Source of the DNA: Nitrospira japonica
GTDB taxonomy: Bacteria > Nitrospirota > Thermodesulfovibrionia > UBA6902
Length of the DNA stretch: 57,537 nt
Assembly: GCA_020723105.1 (NCBI GenBank)
Contig: DYJL01000018.1
Span: 1-57,537 of the forward strand
Reading direction: 5' to 3'
Part shown: piece by piece, positions 7,112-15,238 of the stretch
Numbering within the stretch: the first letter of the stretch is position 1
Layout of the letters: each line of letters opens with the position of its first letter
The notes under the pieces: generated by a model
The model's database searches: none
What the model was told of the DNA's origin: nothing
Seen by the model: only the letters and a program-made list of their open reading frames with translations
Translations under genes and position numbers: made by a program

Positions 7112-9142
7112 ATGAATTTCCTGGCTCTGCTGCGCAAGCGAGAAGATGTATTTGTAGCAATATTAATGGTATCAGTTATCGGAGTGATGATTCTTCCTGT
7201 TCCGCCTTTTATTCTGGATATATTGCTGTCCCTTTCCATATCCCTCTCCATAACCATAATAGTTACATCCATATATATAAGGAAACCGCTTGATTTTTCT
7301 GTCTTGCCGTCAATCCTCCTTATGGCTACGCTTTACAGGCTGGCGCTGAATGTGGCGTCAACCAGATTGATACTGCTAAGAGGAAACGAGGGTGTAGATG
7401 CTGCTGGAGATGTCATAAAGGCCTTTGGAAATTTTGTAGTAGGCGGCAACTATGCTGTCGGAATGATAATCTTCCTCATACTGGTTATTGTAAATTTTGT
7501 GGTCATAACAAAAGGTTCCGGTAGAATTGCAGAAGTAGCAGCCCGCTTTACATTGGATGCCATGCCAGGCAAACAAATGGCTATTGATGCAGACCTGAAT
7601 ACCGGCCTTATAGACGACCGCGAAGCCAGGAGACGGAGGGAGTTGATATCGCAGGAAGCAGACTTCTACGGATCCATGGACGGCGCAAGCAAGTTTGTCA
7701 GGGGAGATGCCATAGCCGGCCTGGTTATAACGGCCATCAATATAATAGGAGGCCTGATTATCGGGGTGCTGCAGAAAGGGATGCCGATACTTGACGCTGC
7801 AGAGACCTATGCAATTCTTACTATCGGTGACGGCCTTGTATCACAGATACCAGCGCTCCTGATTTCAACGGCGGCAGGTATTGTTATGAGCCGCGCCGGA
7901 AAAGACAGTGACATCGGGAAAGACATTACACAGCAGATATTGATAAATCCTAAAGCGCTCGTTACCATGGCTGGAGTTTTGATGGTTCTCGGTTTTGTGC
8001 CCGGGCTTCCGCATATTCCTTTTTTCCTTATCTCGATAGGGGCCGGAGGAATGGCTTATATGCTGACAAGGATACCCGGGGAGGAAGAAAAACAGGATGC
8101 GGCTGTAAAAGCAGCAGTAGAGGAGCCGAAGATTGAATCATATCTTGAACTGGATCCACTTAGTCTTGAGATCGGTTACGGGCTCATACCTCTTGTAGAT
8201 GAATCCGGCGGAGAGCTGCTCGGAAAAATAAAGGCTATGAGAAGACAGATAGCAGCAGAGATAGGTTTTGTTGTAGCGCCTATTCACATAAAAGATAATT
8301 TGCAGTTAAGGCCTCATGAATACAGTTTCTTAATCAGAGGGGTTGAGATTGCAAGAGGTGAAATCATGATGGGCAGCTGGCTTGCTGTAGCCTCTGGTGA
8401 AATTGAGAAGATTGACGGCATTCCTACAAAGGAACCCGCATTTGGCCTGCCTGCGTACTGGATTGATGAAAATGATGTTGAAAAGGCGCAGTTGTCAGGA
8501 TATATGGTTGTTGATACTGCTACAGTAATCGGCACGCACATTACAGAACTCATAAGGACGCATGCCTGGGAGCTTCTGACCAGAAGAGAGACCCAGAACC
8601 TGATGGATAATATTTCAAAATCCTATCCTAAAATGGTTGACGAGCTGGTCCCTGGAAATCTGACGCTCGGCGCAGTCCAGAGGGTGCTGCAGAATCTCCT
8701 GAAAGAGAGGGTGCCGATCAAGGACATCATAACCATATTCGATACATTGCTTGATTACTCTCCCAATATTAAAGATCCGGAACTGCTGACCGAATATGTG
8801 CGTCAGTCTCTGGCCCGGACCATTACAAAACAGTATATCAATGATGACGGCCGGCTGCCGGTGTTTACAGTGGACCCGACATTTGAAAAATTAATGTCCC
8901 AGACAGAAGGCGGGACCATGAATCCTGAGGTAATCAGCAAGCTTGTAAAAAGCATAGAAAAGGTCCTCTCTTCCGGTAAATTCAGGGGCATGCAGCCGCT
9001 TATTTTATGTTCACCGAATATCAGAAAATATCTGAGAAGGATCGTTGAAAGAATCTCTTCATCCATTATTGTGCTCTCAAGTGCAGAAATTGTATCCACA
9101 ACAAATTTAGATATAAGGGGAATGTTGAAATATGAGAATTAA
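7112..9142 (+). CDS. flhA: Flagellar export protein FlhA
   Basis: A 676-residue protein, the nonameric export gate component that docks chaperone-substrate complexes. The N-terminal half has about eight membrane segments and the FHIPEP region, seen here as DFSVLPSILLMATLYRLALN and AEVAARFTLDAMPGKQMAIDAD. The C-terminal half (about 345-676) is the cytoplasmic ring domain. It has a good GAGGAGG site 5 bp before ATG. It overlaps flhF by 11 bp. Confidence 0.97.
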   Translation: MNFLALLRKREDVFVAILMVSVIGVMILPVPPFILDILLSLSISLSITIIVTSIYIRKPLDFSVLPSILLMATLYRLALNVASTRLILLRGNEGVDAAGDVIKAFGNFVVGGNYAVGMIIFLILVIVNFVVITKGSGRIAEVAARFTLDAMPGKQMAIDADLNTGLIDDREARRRRELISQEADFYGSMDGASKFVRGDAIAGLVITAINIIGGLIIGVLQKGMPILDAAETYAILTIGDGLVSQIPALLISTAAGIVMSRAGKDSDIGKDITQQILINPKALVTMAGVLMVLGFVPGLPHIPFFLISIGAGGMAYMLTRIPGEEEKQDAAVKAAVEEPKIESYLELDPLSLEIGYGLIPLVDESGGELLGKIKAMRRQIAAEIGFVVAPIHIKDNLQLRPHEYSFLIRGVEIARGEIMMGSWLAVASGEIEKIDGIPTKEPAFGLPAYWIDENDVEKAQLSGYMVVDTATVIGTHITELIRTHAWELLTRRETQNLMDNISKSYPKMVDELVPGNLTLGAVQRVLQNLLKERVPIKDIITIFDTLLDYSPNIKDPELLTEYVRQSLARTITKQYINDDGRLPVFTVDPTFEKLMSQTEGGTMNPEVISKLVKSIEKVLSSGKFRGMQPLILCSPNIRKYLRRIVERISSSIIVLSSAEIVSTTNLDIRGMLKYEN

Positions 9143-10196
9143 AAAATTTCAGGCCCGGAATTTTACTGAAGCTCTCGCAAGCGTGAAAAAAGAACTTGGA
9201 GAGGATGCAATAATTATTTCCTCAGAAGACAGAAAAGGGGCGAGGTCTTATGTGGAGATTACTGCGGCGGTGGATTATGACATTGAACCGCATGGCAATT
9301 CAAATTATTCACCCGCGCCTCCAGCTTCTAACAGCGATATAGCAGAATTAAAAAATGAGATACGAAGCCTTAGGGAAAACATTGAGATTATGAGAAACAG
9401 CGGCTGTGAACTGACACTGCCTGCAGAGGGAAGAAAGATGTTCTATTTCCTCAGAGAGAGATCCATTAAAGACGAATATGCGTTAAGCCTGGTTGAAAGA
9501 GCGAGGGCCATAGAAGATTTGGAGGCCCTGATATCAGATGATATAAGCAGTGCAAGGCTTTTCAACGCTGCCTATTCAGGGATCTGGAATTTATCAAGCC
9601 GGTATAACAACAGAATAATCATGCTGATAGGCCCGACAGGAGTCGGCAAAACAACTACTGTTGCAAAGCTTGCGTCCCGGGCCATTAAAGACGGAAAGAA
9701 GGTAGCCCTTATAGGTGTTGATACCTTCAAGATAGGAGCCATTGAACAGATAAGGATATATGCAAAAATGATGGGGCTGCCCCTTGATATCATCTCAGAT
9801 TCACAGGAACTGAAGAAGAGCATTAAAAAATATAACGACCGGGACGTATTGCTGATAGATACCACGGGACAGAACCCTAAGGACGATGAATATATCCGGA
9901 GCCTCAAAGATATATACAGAACGGGTTTGCCGATTGAAACCCAGCTCCTGTTGAGCGCCTCAAGCGATTGTGATTTTCTTATGGAAACGTATAAACACTA
10001 TGGCACGCTTCCAGTTGATTACATTGCTTTCACAAAAACAGATGAAGCCGTAAGGCTGGGTTCGATATATAATCTTTGCCGTAAATATAAAAAACCTGTT
10101 GCATATATAACTACAGGGCAGAAGGTGCCGGGCAACATTGAATTTATTGACAATCAAAAGTTGACAAATCTTATTCTCAGAACAGGGAGCGCATAA
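9132..10196 (+). CDS. flhF: SRP-family GTPase FlhF
   Basis: A 354-residue GTPase that selects the (usually polar) flagellar site. The N-terminal B region (1-60) starts MRIKKFQARN. A variable linker with a short coiled coil is followed by the NG domain with P-loop GPTGVGKT (167-174), the Thr-rich GVDTFKIGAIEQ box and the DTTGQNP motif. Its pairing with flhG next door indicates regulated polar flagellation. It overlaps flhA by 11 bp and flhG by 1 bp. Confidence 0.96.
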   Translation: MRIKKFQARNFTEALASVKKELGEDAIIISSEDRKGARSYVEITAAVDYDIEPHGNSNYSPAPPASNSDIAELKNEIRSLRENIEIMRNSGCELTLPAEGRKMFYFLRERSIKDEYALSLVERARAIEDLEALISDDISSARLFNAAYSGIWNLSSRYNNRIIMLIGPTGVGKTTTVAKLASRAIKDGKKVALIGVDTFKIGAIEQIRIYAKMMGLPLDIISDSQELKKSIKKYNDRDVLLIDTTGQNPKDDEYIRSLKDIYRTGLPIETQLLLSASSDCDFLMETYKHYGTLPVDYIAFTKTDEAVRLGSIYNLCRKYKKPVAYITTGQKVPGNIEFIDNQKLTNLILRTGSA

Positions 10197-11017
10197 TGAA
10201 TATCGCGGAAGGCAAAACAGTCAGAACAATAGCAATTGCAAGTGGAAAAGGCGGGGTAGGCAAGACAAATATAACTGCAAATCTGGCCATAGGGTTCAGC
10301 AGGCTCAACAAGAAAGTGCTGGTGTTTGATGCGGATCTCGGGCTTAGCAATATTGATGTCATACTTAACCTGGCCACAAAGTACAACATCAAACATTTAT
10401 TCAAGGGAGAAAAGAAATTAAAAGACCTGATAGTGACCGGCCCTTCCGGCATCAAGGTATTGCCTGCGAGTTCAGGTATTCAGGAATTAACAGAGCTTGA
10501 CGAATTTCAGAGACTGAGGCTCATTGAAGAATTTGAGTCGTATGACGATTATGTGGATTATCTTCTTATAGATACCTCTTCCGGCATATCCACTAACGTG
10601 GCCTTTTTCTGCATGGCTGCACAGGAAATTATAATTGTAACGTCAGCAGAGCCCACTGCAATGACCGATGCATACGCCCTGATAAAAGTCCTTTTTACAA
10701 AATATCAGGAGAAGCATTTTAAAATTCTTGTTAATAGTGTAAAAAACGAGAAGGAGGCGACAGATGTATACAGAAGACTGTCAACGGCTGCAGAAAAATT
10801 TCTCAGTATCTCCCTGGATTATCTGGGATATGTGCCTTACGATGCGCTATTGCAGAAGGCTGTAAGGCAGCAAAAGCCGCTTGTTGAAGCTTATCCTGAC
10901 AGCGAAGCGGCAAAGAGCCTGATGTCTATTGCTGAAAAGATATCTGCTGAAGACAGCAGGCAAATAAAAGGAACACTTCAATTCTTTCTGGGAGGTCTTT
11001 TGAAGGCAAAATGTTAA
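10196..11017 (+). CDS. flhG: MinD-like ATPase FlhG (flagellar number regulator)
   Basis: A 273-residue ParA/MinD-superfamily ATPase. The deviant Walker A is GKGGVGKT (17-24) and the Walker B-like segment is VDYLLIDTSSG. FlhG stimulates FlhF GTPase and limits flagellar number; in polar flagellates it also restrains the sigma-54 activator. No activator with an AAA+ domain is encoded in this window. It overlaps fliA by 7 bp. Confidence 0.95.
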   Translation: MNIAEGKTVRTIAIASGKGGVGKTNITANLAIGFSRLNKKVLVFDADLGLSNIDVILNLATKYNIKHLFKGEKKLKDLIVTGPSGIKVLPASSGIQELTELDEFQRLRLIEEFESYDDYVDYLLIDTSSGISTNVAFFCMAAQEIIIVTSAEPTAMTDAYALIKVLFTKYQEKHFKILVNSVKNEKEATDVYRRLSTAAEKFLSISLDYLGYVPYDALLQKAVRQQKPLVEAYPDSEAAKSLMSIAEKISAEDSRQIKGTLQFFLGGLLKAKC

Positions 11018-11742
11018 AGTATAAAGCCGCCATAAAAGAAGAAACGAAAGAAAAAATAATCAAGGAATTTCTGCCTTATATCAAGTACACAGCTTACAGG
11101 CTTTCCTGGAAGCTCCCTGCACATGTCACTATTGATGACCTCATCAGTGTGGGACTCATGGGCCTGATGGATGCCCTCGAGAGATTTGAACCGGGAAAAG
11201 TGAAACTCAAAACATATGCAGAGCTGCGCATTAAAGGCGCAATGATAGATGAATTGAGGGCTACAGCCTGGATTCCCAGATCCATGAGGAAGAAGATTGA
11301 TGAGATCAATAACGCACGCAATAAACTTGGAATTAAATACGGCAGGACGCCTGAGGATATGGAGGTAGCAAAATTTCTTAAGCTGCCTCTTGATGAATAT
11401 TTCAGGATATTGCAGTATGCAGTCTCTGCTACACCGATAAGGATTGAGGACTTCAAGACCAGTAAATACTCAGACAGTGACCTTAATTTCTCGGAATGCA
11501 TTGCAGATTCGTCTTCAAAAACTCCCCTCGAGGCTCTTGAGGAAAAAGATATACAGGAAAAACTTGCAGAATTAATAGACAGCATGCCTGAAAAAGAAAA
11601 ACTGGTTTTGTCTTTGTATTATTACGAAGAACTTACAATGCAGGAGATAGGCAAGGTCCTGAGTATTACAGAGTCGAGGGTTTGTCAGATTCACAGTCAG
11701 GCGCTTGTTAAACTTAAATCAAAGGTCGAATGGGCCAGATGA
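11011..11742 (+). CDS. fliA: Flagellar sigma factor 28 (FliA)
   Basis: A 243-residue sigma factor with region 2 around YIKYTAYRLSW...DDLISVGLMGLMDALERF, region 3, and a region 4 helix-turn-helix ending ITESRVCQIHSQAL. It directs late flagellar genes and is held by FlgM, encoded at 16806. Matching TAAA-N15-GCCGATAA type promoters are present before flgM and fliC in this window, so the regulon is visible here. Confidence 0.97.
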   Translation: MLKYKAAIKEETKEKIIKEFLPYIKYTAYRLSWKLPAHVTIDDLISVGLMGLMDALERFEPGKVKLKTYAELRIKGAMIDELRATAWIPRSMRKKIDEINNARNKLGIKYGRTPEDMEVAKFLKLPLDEYFRILQYAVSATPIRIEDFKTSKYSDSDLNFSECIADSSSKTPLEALEEKDIQEKLAELIDSMPEKEKLVLSLYYYEELTMQEIGKVLSITESRVCQIHSQALVKLKSKVEWAR

Positions 11743-11786
11743 TGTGAGGTTTATTACGCAGCGGTAAGTAACAGACGGGTGCAGTA

Positions 11787-11957
11787 ATGGCAATTGACGG
11801 ACTTGGAAATATAACAGGAATTATCCCGGTAAAGAAGGAAAAAGAGGCCGGGGAGCCTTACAGGAAGAATCAAAAGAAAGACCGGGGTAATGAAGAGAAT
11901 GATAAAGATAAAGAGAAAGATAAGAATAAAGAGGGAAGGGTTGATATCAGGATATAG
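11787..11957 (+). CDS. Small highly charged protein between fliA and flgF
   Basis: A 56-residue open frame beginning MAIDGLGNITGIIPV and continuing in a Lys/Glu/Asp/Asn-rich tail that ends VDIRI. The ordered hydrophobic start, low-complexity middle and short beta-like end resemble small hypothetical proteins often found after fliA in related clusters; that comparison is from memory. No strong Shine-Dalgarno is seen. The stop overlaps a heptamer array. Function is unknown and translation is probable but unproven. Confidence 0.55.
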   Translation: MAIDGLGNITGIIPVKKEKEAGEPYRKNQKKDRGNEENDKDKEKDKNKEGRVDIRI

Positions 11958-11990
11958 AAGTAAGAAGTGGGAAATGGGAAGCGAGAAGTG
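11956..11990. repeat. Heptamer array before flgF, 5 units
   Basis: Units AGAAGTA, AGAAGTG, GGAAATG, GGAAGCG and AGAAGTG begin at the stop codon of the small charged gene. Purine-rich, period 7. Confidence 0.7.
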
Positions 11991-12125
11991 CAGAGAAGGA
12001 AATATTTTCTATGTTTGGAAAGATATTCCCATTGACAAACAAAATTTTGACGGAAAGATTTAAGAAAGAAAATACAACTAACTGATTTTACAGGGATAAA
12101 AATAAAAATAGAATGACAAGCTTCC

Positions 12126-12141
12126 TGGCATCGGGTTTGCA
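12126..12141 (+). promoter_or_regulatory. Sigma-54 promoter of the flgF operon
   Basis: TGGCATCGGGTTTGCA matches the sigma-54 consensus with -24 GG and -12 GC separated by exactly 10 bp. The predicted transcription start (12 bases after the GC) is about 12152, only about 3 bases before the flgF ATG at 12155, so the transcript would be almost leaderless. No Shine-Dalgarno precedes that ATG, which agrees. Confidence 0.72.
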
Positions 12142-12154
12142 TTAATTAAAAATA

Positions 12155-12865
12155 ATGTATAAAGGAATATATATAGCGCTTTCAGGAGCAGTTTTAAAAC
12201 AGAAATATATGGATATATTTGCTCAAAATGTTGCCAATGCATCTACCCCCGGTTACAAGAAGACGAGGATATCCTTTAAGGATTATATGATACCTGTGGA
12301 TAATAAACCGCCTTCAGTTACTGATGGAAGAGCCATGGTAGAAACTTCCCAGAGCATAACCGATTTCTCCAATGGCACTCTTTTAAGGACCGGCAATCCT
12401 CTTGATCTGGCTCTTAACGGGGAAGGTTTTTTCGCCCTGGAAAATAACAGATATACCAGAAACGGAAATTTCAAGATAAACAGCGAAGGTTATCTGACAA
12501 CACAGGATGATATAAAGGTGTTAGGCAGTGGAGGTCCGATTACGGTACAGGGAAGGCAAATTGATGTAAATGAGTCGGGAGAGGTTTTTGTTGATAACGT
12601 ATCAGTCGGCGCATTAAAGATTGTTGATTTTCAGGATAAGAGTAAACTTGGGAAATTGAATGACGGAGTATTTGCGACAGATGCAGCAGGTGAGGAAATA
12701 AAAGCTGCTGTCAGTCAGGGCTATCTTGAGGCCTCGAATGTTGAAGCAGTCAAGGAAATAGTACAGATGATTACATCTCTCAGGGAATTTGAGTCTTATC
12801 AGAAGGTGATTCAGGCCTTTGATGAAGCATCATCAAAGGTAACGAATGAGATGGGAAAAGGGTAA
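12155..12865 (+). CDS. flgF: Flagellar rod protein FlgF
   Basis: A 236-residue proximal rod protein. The N-terminal rod signature is MYKGIYIALSGA followed by QNVANASTPGYKK. The central domain has GEGFFALENNRYTRNGNF, and the C-terminal family motif is near GYLEASNVEAVKEIVQMI. It is shorter than FlgG, as expected. There is no ribosome binding site. A sigma-54 promoter ends 14 bp upstream, suggesting leaderless or near-leaderless expression. Confidence 0.94.
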   Translation: MYKGIYIALSGAVLKQKYMDIFAQNVANASTPGYKKTRISFKDYMIPVDNKPPSVTDGRAMVETSQSITDFSNGTLLRTGNPLDLALNGEGFFALENNRYTRNGNFKINSEGYLTTQDDIKVLGSGGPITVQGRQIDVNESGEVFVDNVSVGALKIVDFQDKSKLGKLNDGVFATDAAGEEIKAAVSQGYLEASNVEAVKEIVQMITSLREFESYQKVIQAFDEASSKVTNEMGKG

Positions 12866-12886
12866 TTTAATATAGGAGGTTAGAAT

Positions 12887-13675
12887 ATGCAACGGTCCTT
12901 ATTTATTGCAGCAACAGGAATGGAGGCGCAGAGACTAAATATAGATGTCATATCAAACAATCTTTCAAATGTGAATACAACAGGCTTTAAGAAAAGCCGG
13001 GCCGATTTTCAGGAACTTCTGTATCAGGGAATAAAAACGGCCGGCGCTTCTTCTGCAGGCGGTGCAGAGTTGCCGTCAGGCATACAGGTGGGCCTGGGTG
13101 TTAAACCTGCTGCTGTTCAGAAAATGTTTCAACAGGGTGATTTTATTTCTACAGGCAACAGTCTGGACCTGGTCATAGAAGGCCATGGCTTTTATCAGAT
13201 TGCCAAACCGGATGGAGAGATTGCATATACGCGCGCAGGTTCCTTCAAGCTTGATAGTGAAGGACGCATAGTCAATTCCGACGGATATGCGCTTGAACCT
13301 GCCATTACAATTCCTGCAAATACCCTGCAAATTACAATCGCTCCGGACGGCACGGTATCAGCCTTGCAGGCCGGAAGTTCAACCCCTGTTCAGGTGGGGC
13401 AGATAGAATTAGCCCAGTTTATAAATCCGGGCGGTCTTAATGCAATCGGCAAAAACCTTTTTTTGCCGACTGGTTCGTCAGGTGAAGCAACTACCGGCAA
13501 TCCTGGTGCGGACGGACTTGGGACCATCAATCAGGGATTTTTAGAAATGAGCAATGTGAATATAGTTGAAGAGATGGTAAATATGATCATAAGTCAGAGG
13601 GCCTATGAACTTAATTCCAAAGTAGTGCAGTCCTCAGACGAGATGCTTGCAATTGCGAATAATATTAGAAGATAG
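12887..13675 (+). CDS. flgG: Flagellar distal rod protein FlgG
   Basis: A 262-residue distal rod protein. It starts [15 protein letters not shown], continues with the [15 protein letters not shown] rod signature, and has the G-specific loop [12 protein letters not shown] and the C-terminal helix [15 protein letters not shown]. It has a good GGAGG site. Its TAG stop is the first bases of a heptamer array that leads into flgA. Confidence 0.96.
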   Translation: MQRSLFIAATGMEAQRLNIDVISNNLSNVNTTGFKKSRADFQELLYQGIKTAGASSAGGAELPSGIQVGLGVKPAAVQKMFQQGDFISTGNSLDLVIEGHGFYQIAKPDGEIAYTRAGSFKLDSEGRIVNSDGYALEPAITIPANTLQITIAPDGTVSALQAGSSTPVQVGQIELAQFINPGGLNAIGKNLFLPTGSSGEATTGNPGADGLGTINQGFLEMSNVNIVEEMVNMIISQRAYELNSKVVQSSDEMLAIANNIRR

Positions 13676-13708
13676 GGTGTAGGGAATAGGGAGTAGGGTG
13701 TAGGGAGG
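13674..13708. repeat. Heptamer array supplying the flgA ribosome binding site
   Basis: Five units, AGGGTGT, AGGGAAT, AGGGAGT, AGGGTGT and AGGGAGG, start in the flgG stop codon. The last unit, AGGGAGG followed by TG, is the Shine-Dalgarno of flgA, 7 bases before its ATG. Confidence 0.8.
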
Positions 13709-13715
13709 TGAAAGA

Positions 13716-14414
13716 ATGAGAAAATACAAAAGTCGGAAGTCTAAAGTCAGAAGTCAAATTATTCTTGTCTGTGTTCTGTCATCTGTCGTCTGTCTTCTGT
13801 CTACGGCAGTTATGGCGGCCTCATGGAGTCCAGAAGAGGTTTTACAGCAATATCTGACGGATAATTATCCCTGGGAAAGGATAGAGATAAGCAATGTCAA
13901 GGTACCGGGCGTGATTCCTGATAAAGCCCCTGAAACCATTACAGTAGAGAAAGGGCCTCTCGGCAAAGGAATTTTCTCGTTTGTTTTTGACGACAGCAGA
14001 AAAATAATTGTAAAGGCTGATGTCCGGGCCTTTGACCAGGTTATCAAGAGTAAATGGCCTTTTAAAAAAGGATATGTTCTGAAAACAGAAGACGTATATT
14101 TGTCAGAAGTAAATATAGCTAAAAGACCGAAGAACTCGGTAAAAGACCCGGAGATGATTATCGGAAAATTATTGAACAGGTCTATTATAGCGAATATTTC
14201 TGTGACAGAAGACATGGTGGAAACATTGCAGACAGTTGACAGGGGGAAAAAAGTAATACTTCAGATTATTGCACAGGGCCTTAATATTACTGCGCTTGGT
14301 GAAACGAGAGAAAAAGGATATGTTGGAAGGCCCGTAAAGGCAATTAATCTGTCATCAAAAAAAGAGGTGATAGGAGTGTTGATCGATGAAAACACGGTCA
14401 GAGTGGACATCTGA
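13716..14414 (+). CDS. flgA: P-ring assembly chaperone FlgA
   Basis: A 232-residue periplasmic chaperone for FlgI. The signal peptide is about residues 1-34, with a basic start (about 5-14), a hydrophobic core of repeating V/C/L/S (about 17-32) and cleavage near VMA-AS. The mature part ends with the SAF/FlgA domain (LKTEDVYLSEVN, GKKVILQIIAQGLNITALG, GYVGRPVKAINLSSKKEVIGVL). Both the basic and hydrophobic parts of the signal are encoded by heptamer arrays. It overlaps flgH by 29 bp. Confidence 0.92.
   Translation: MRKYKSRKSKVRSQIILVCVLSSVVCLLSTAVMAASWSPEEVLQQYLTDNYPWERIEISNVKVPGVIPDKAPETITVEKGPLGKGIFSFVFDDSRKIIVKADVRAFDQVIKSKWPFKKGYVLKTEDVYLSEVNIAKRPKNSVKDPEMIIGKLLNRSIIANISVTEDMVETLQTVDRGKKVILQIIAQGLNITALGETREKGYVGRPVKAINLSSKKEVIGVLIDENTVRVDI
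13730..13757. repeat. Heptamer array encoding the basic part of the FlgA signal peptide
   Basis: Units AAGTCGG, AAGTCTA, AAGTCAG and AAGTCAA are translated as the Lys/Arg/Ser-rich residues near 6-14 of FlgA. They are roughly complementary to the pyrimidine array at 13768-13802. Confidence 0.72.
13768..13802. repeat. Heptamer array encoding the hydrophobic part of the FlgA signal peptide
   Basis: Units TCTGTGT, TCTGTCA, TCTGTCG, TCTGTCT and TCTGTCT are translated with a 7-residue period as a V/C/L/S core (about residues 18-29). The unit family TCTGTNN is complementary to purine arrays of the ACAGA type. Confidence 0.78.
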
Positions 14415-15198
14415 TACAGAACAAAGATCACAGAACAAAGATCACAGACTGAAGAAAAAAGAACATGGATCACAACAAAATGATATTGCATCTGTTTTTT
14501 GTCTGTTGTCTGTGCTCTGTATTCTGTGCTCTGTCGGCTGCGCTACGCCTTCTGCGAATCTGCCGCCTCCGCCTCCAAAATATGTTCATGCTGTTGAAAG
14601 TAAAAGTGCAATGCCTTCTGCGAATTCACTCTGGAGCGATTCAGCAAATATTTTTGAGGACTCAAAGGCCAAAAGGCTTAACGATCTGGTGATGATAAGT
14701 ATCGTAGAAAGCCTGTCTGGTTCAGGCAAGGCAGATACCGATACCAGCCGTGATTCATCAGCAGATTATGATTTGACAAATCTTTTTGGCATGAATAAGG
14801 ATTTTAATCTGCACAATGCATTTTTGCTGAATAACCTTTATAAGGGTACAAATATATTTGCCCCTTCTGTTGCCGGCGATGGCAAGTCAGAATTTGAAGG
14901 CAAGGGAGATACAAACAGGGAAGGGAAACTCATAGCAAACATAACTGCCAAAGTAGTTGAGGTGATGCCTAATGGCAATCTTATTCTGGAAGCAAGAAAA
15001 GAATTGACAATAAACAATGAAAAACAGATACTGGTTCTTACCGGCATGGTAAGGCCTGATGATATTGACGTGAACAATACAGTGTTGAGCAGCAAGATAG
15101 CCGATGCGCAGATTTATTACGTAGGAGACGGTGTAATACAGGACAAGCAGAGTCCCGGATGGCTTGTCAGGATAATGGATAGGATATGGCCGTTCTAA
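14386..15198 (+). CDS. flgH: Flagellar L-ring protein FlgH
   Basis: A 270-residue outer-membrane lipoprotein forming the L-ring. The mature part carries the family blocks SLWSDSANIFEDSKAKRLNDL, DLTNLFGM, GKSEFEGKGDTNREGKL and LILEARKELTINNEKQILVLTGMVRPDDID. The lipobox cysteine is C52 (SVGC), so the leader is unusually long. Residues about 10-25 (charged) and 35-51 (hydrophobic) come from heptamer arrays. The assigned ATG overlaps flgA by 29 bp; no closer in-frame ATG or GTG exists before the hydrophobic core. The true start may be a rare codon nearer the core. Confidence 0.93.
   Translation: MKTRSEWTSDTEQRSQNKDHRLKKKEHGSQQNDIASVFCLLSVLCILCSVGCATPSANLPPPPPKYVHAVESKSAMPSANSLWSDSANIFEDSKAKRLNDLVMISIVESLSGSGKADTDTSRDSSADYDLTNLFGMNKDFNLHNAFLLNNLYKGTNIFAPSVAGDGKSEFEGKGDTNREGKLIANITAKVVEVMPNGNLILEARKELTINNEKQILVLTGMVRPDDIDVNNTVLSSKIADAQIYYVGDGVIQDKQSPGWLVRIMDRIWPF
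14416..14450. repeat. Heptamer array (ACAGAAC/AAAGATC) in the FlgH leader
   Basis: ACAGAAC, AAAGATC, ACAGAAC, AAAGATC and ACAGACT form a 14-bp tandem built from two 7-mers. The array lies across the flgA stop and within the FlgH leader. It is partly complementary to the pyrimidine array at 14504-14538. Confidence 0.75.
14504..14538. repeat. Heptamer array encoding the FlgH lipoprotein signal core
   Basis: Units TGTTGTC, TGTGCTC, TGTATTC, TGTGCTC and TGTCGGC encode residues about 40-51, a Leu/Ser/Val/Cys core that ends directly at the lipobox cysteine. Confidence 0.78.
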
Positions 15199-15233
15199 AG
15201 ACAGTGATAAGTAACAAGTGACGAGTGAAGAGG
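15199..15233. repeat. Heptamer array at the flgI ribosome binding site
   Basis: Units AGACAGT, GATAAGT, AACAAGT, GACGAGT and GAAGAGG start one base after the flgH stop. The last unit forms the GAAGAGGG Shine-Dalgarno for the flgI ATG at 15239. The array is complementary to 15323-15350. Confidence 0.72.
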
Positions 15234-15238
15234 GAAAA

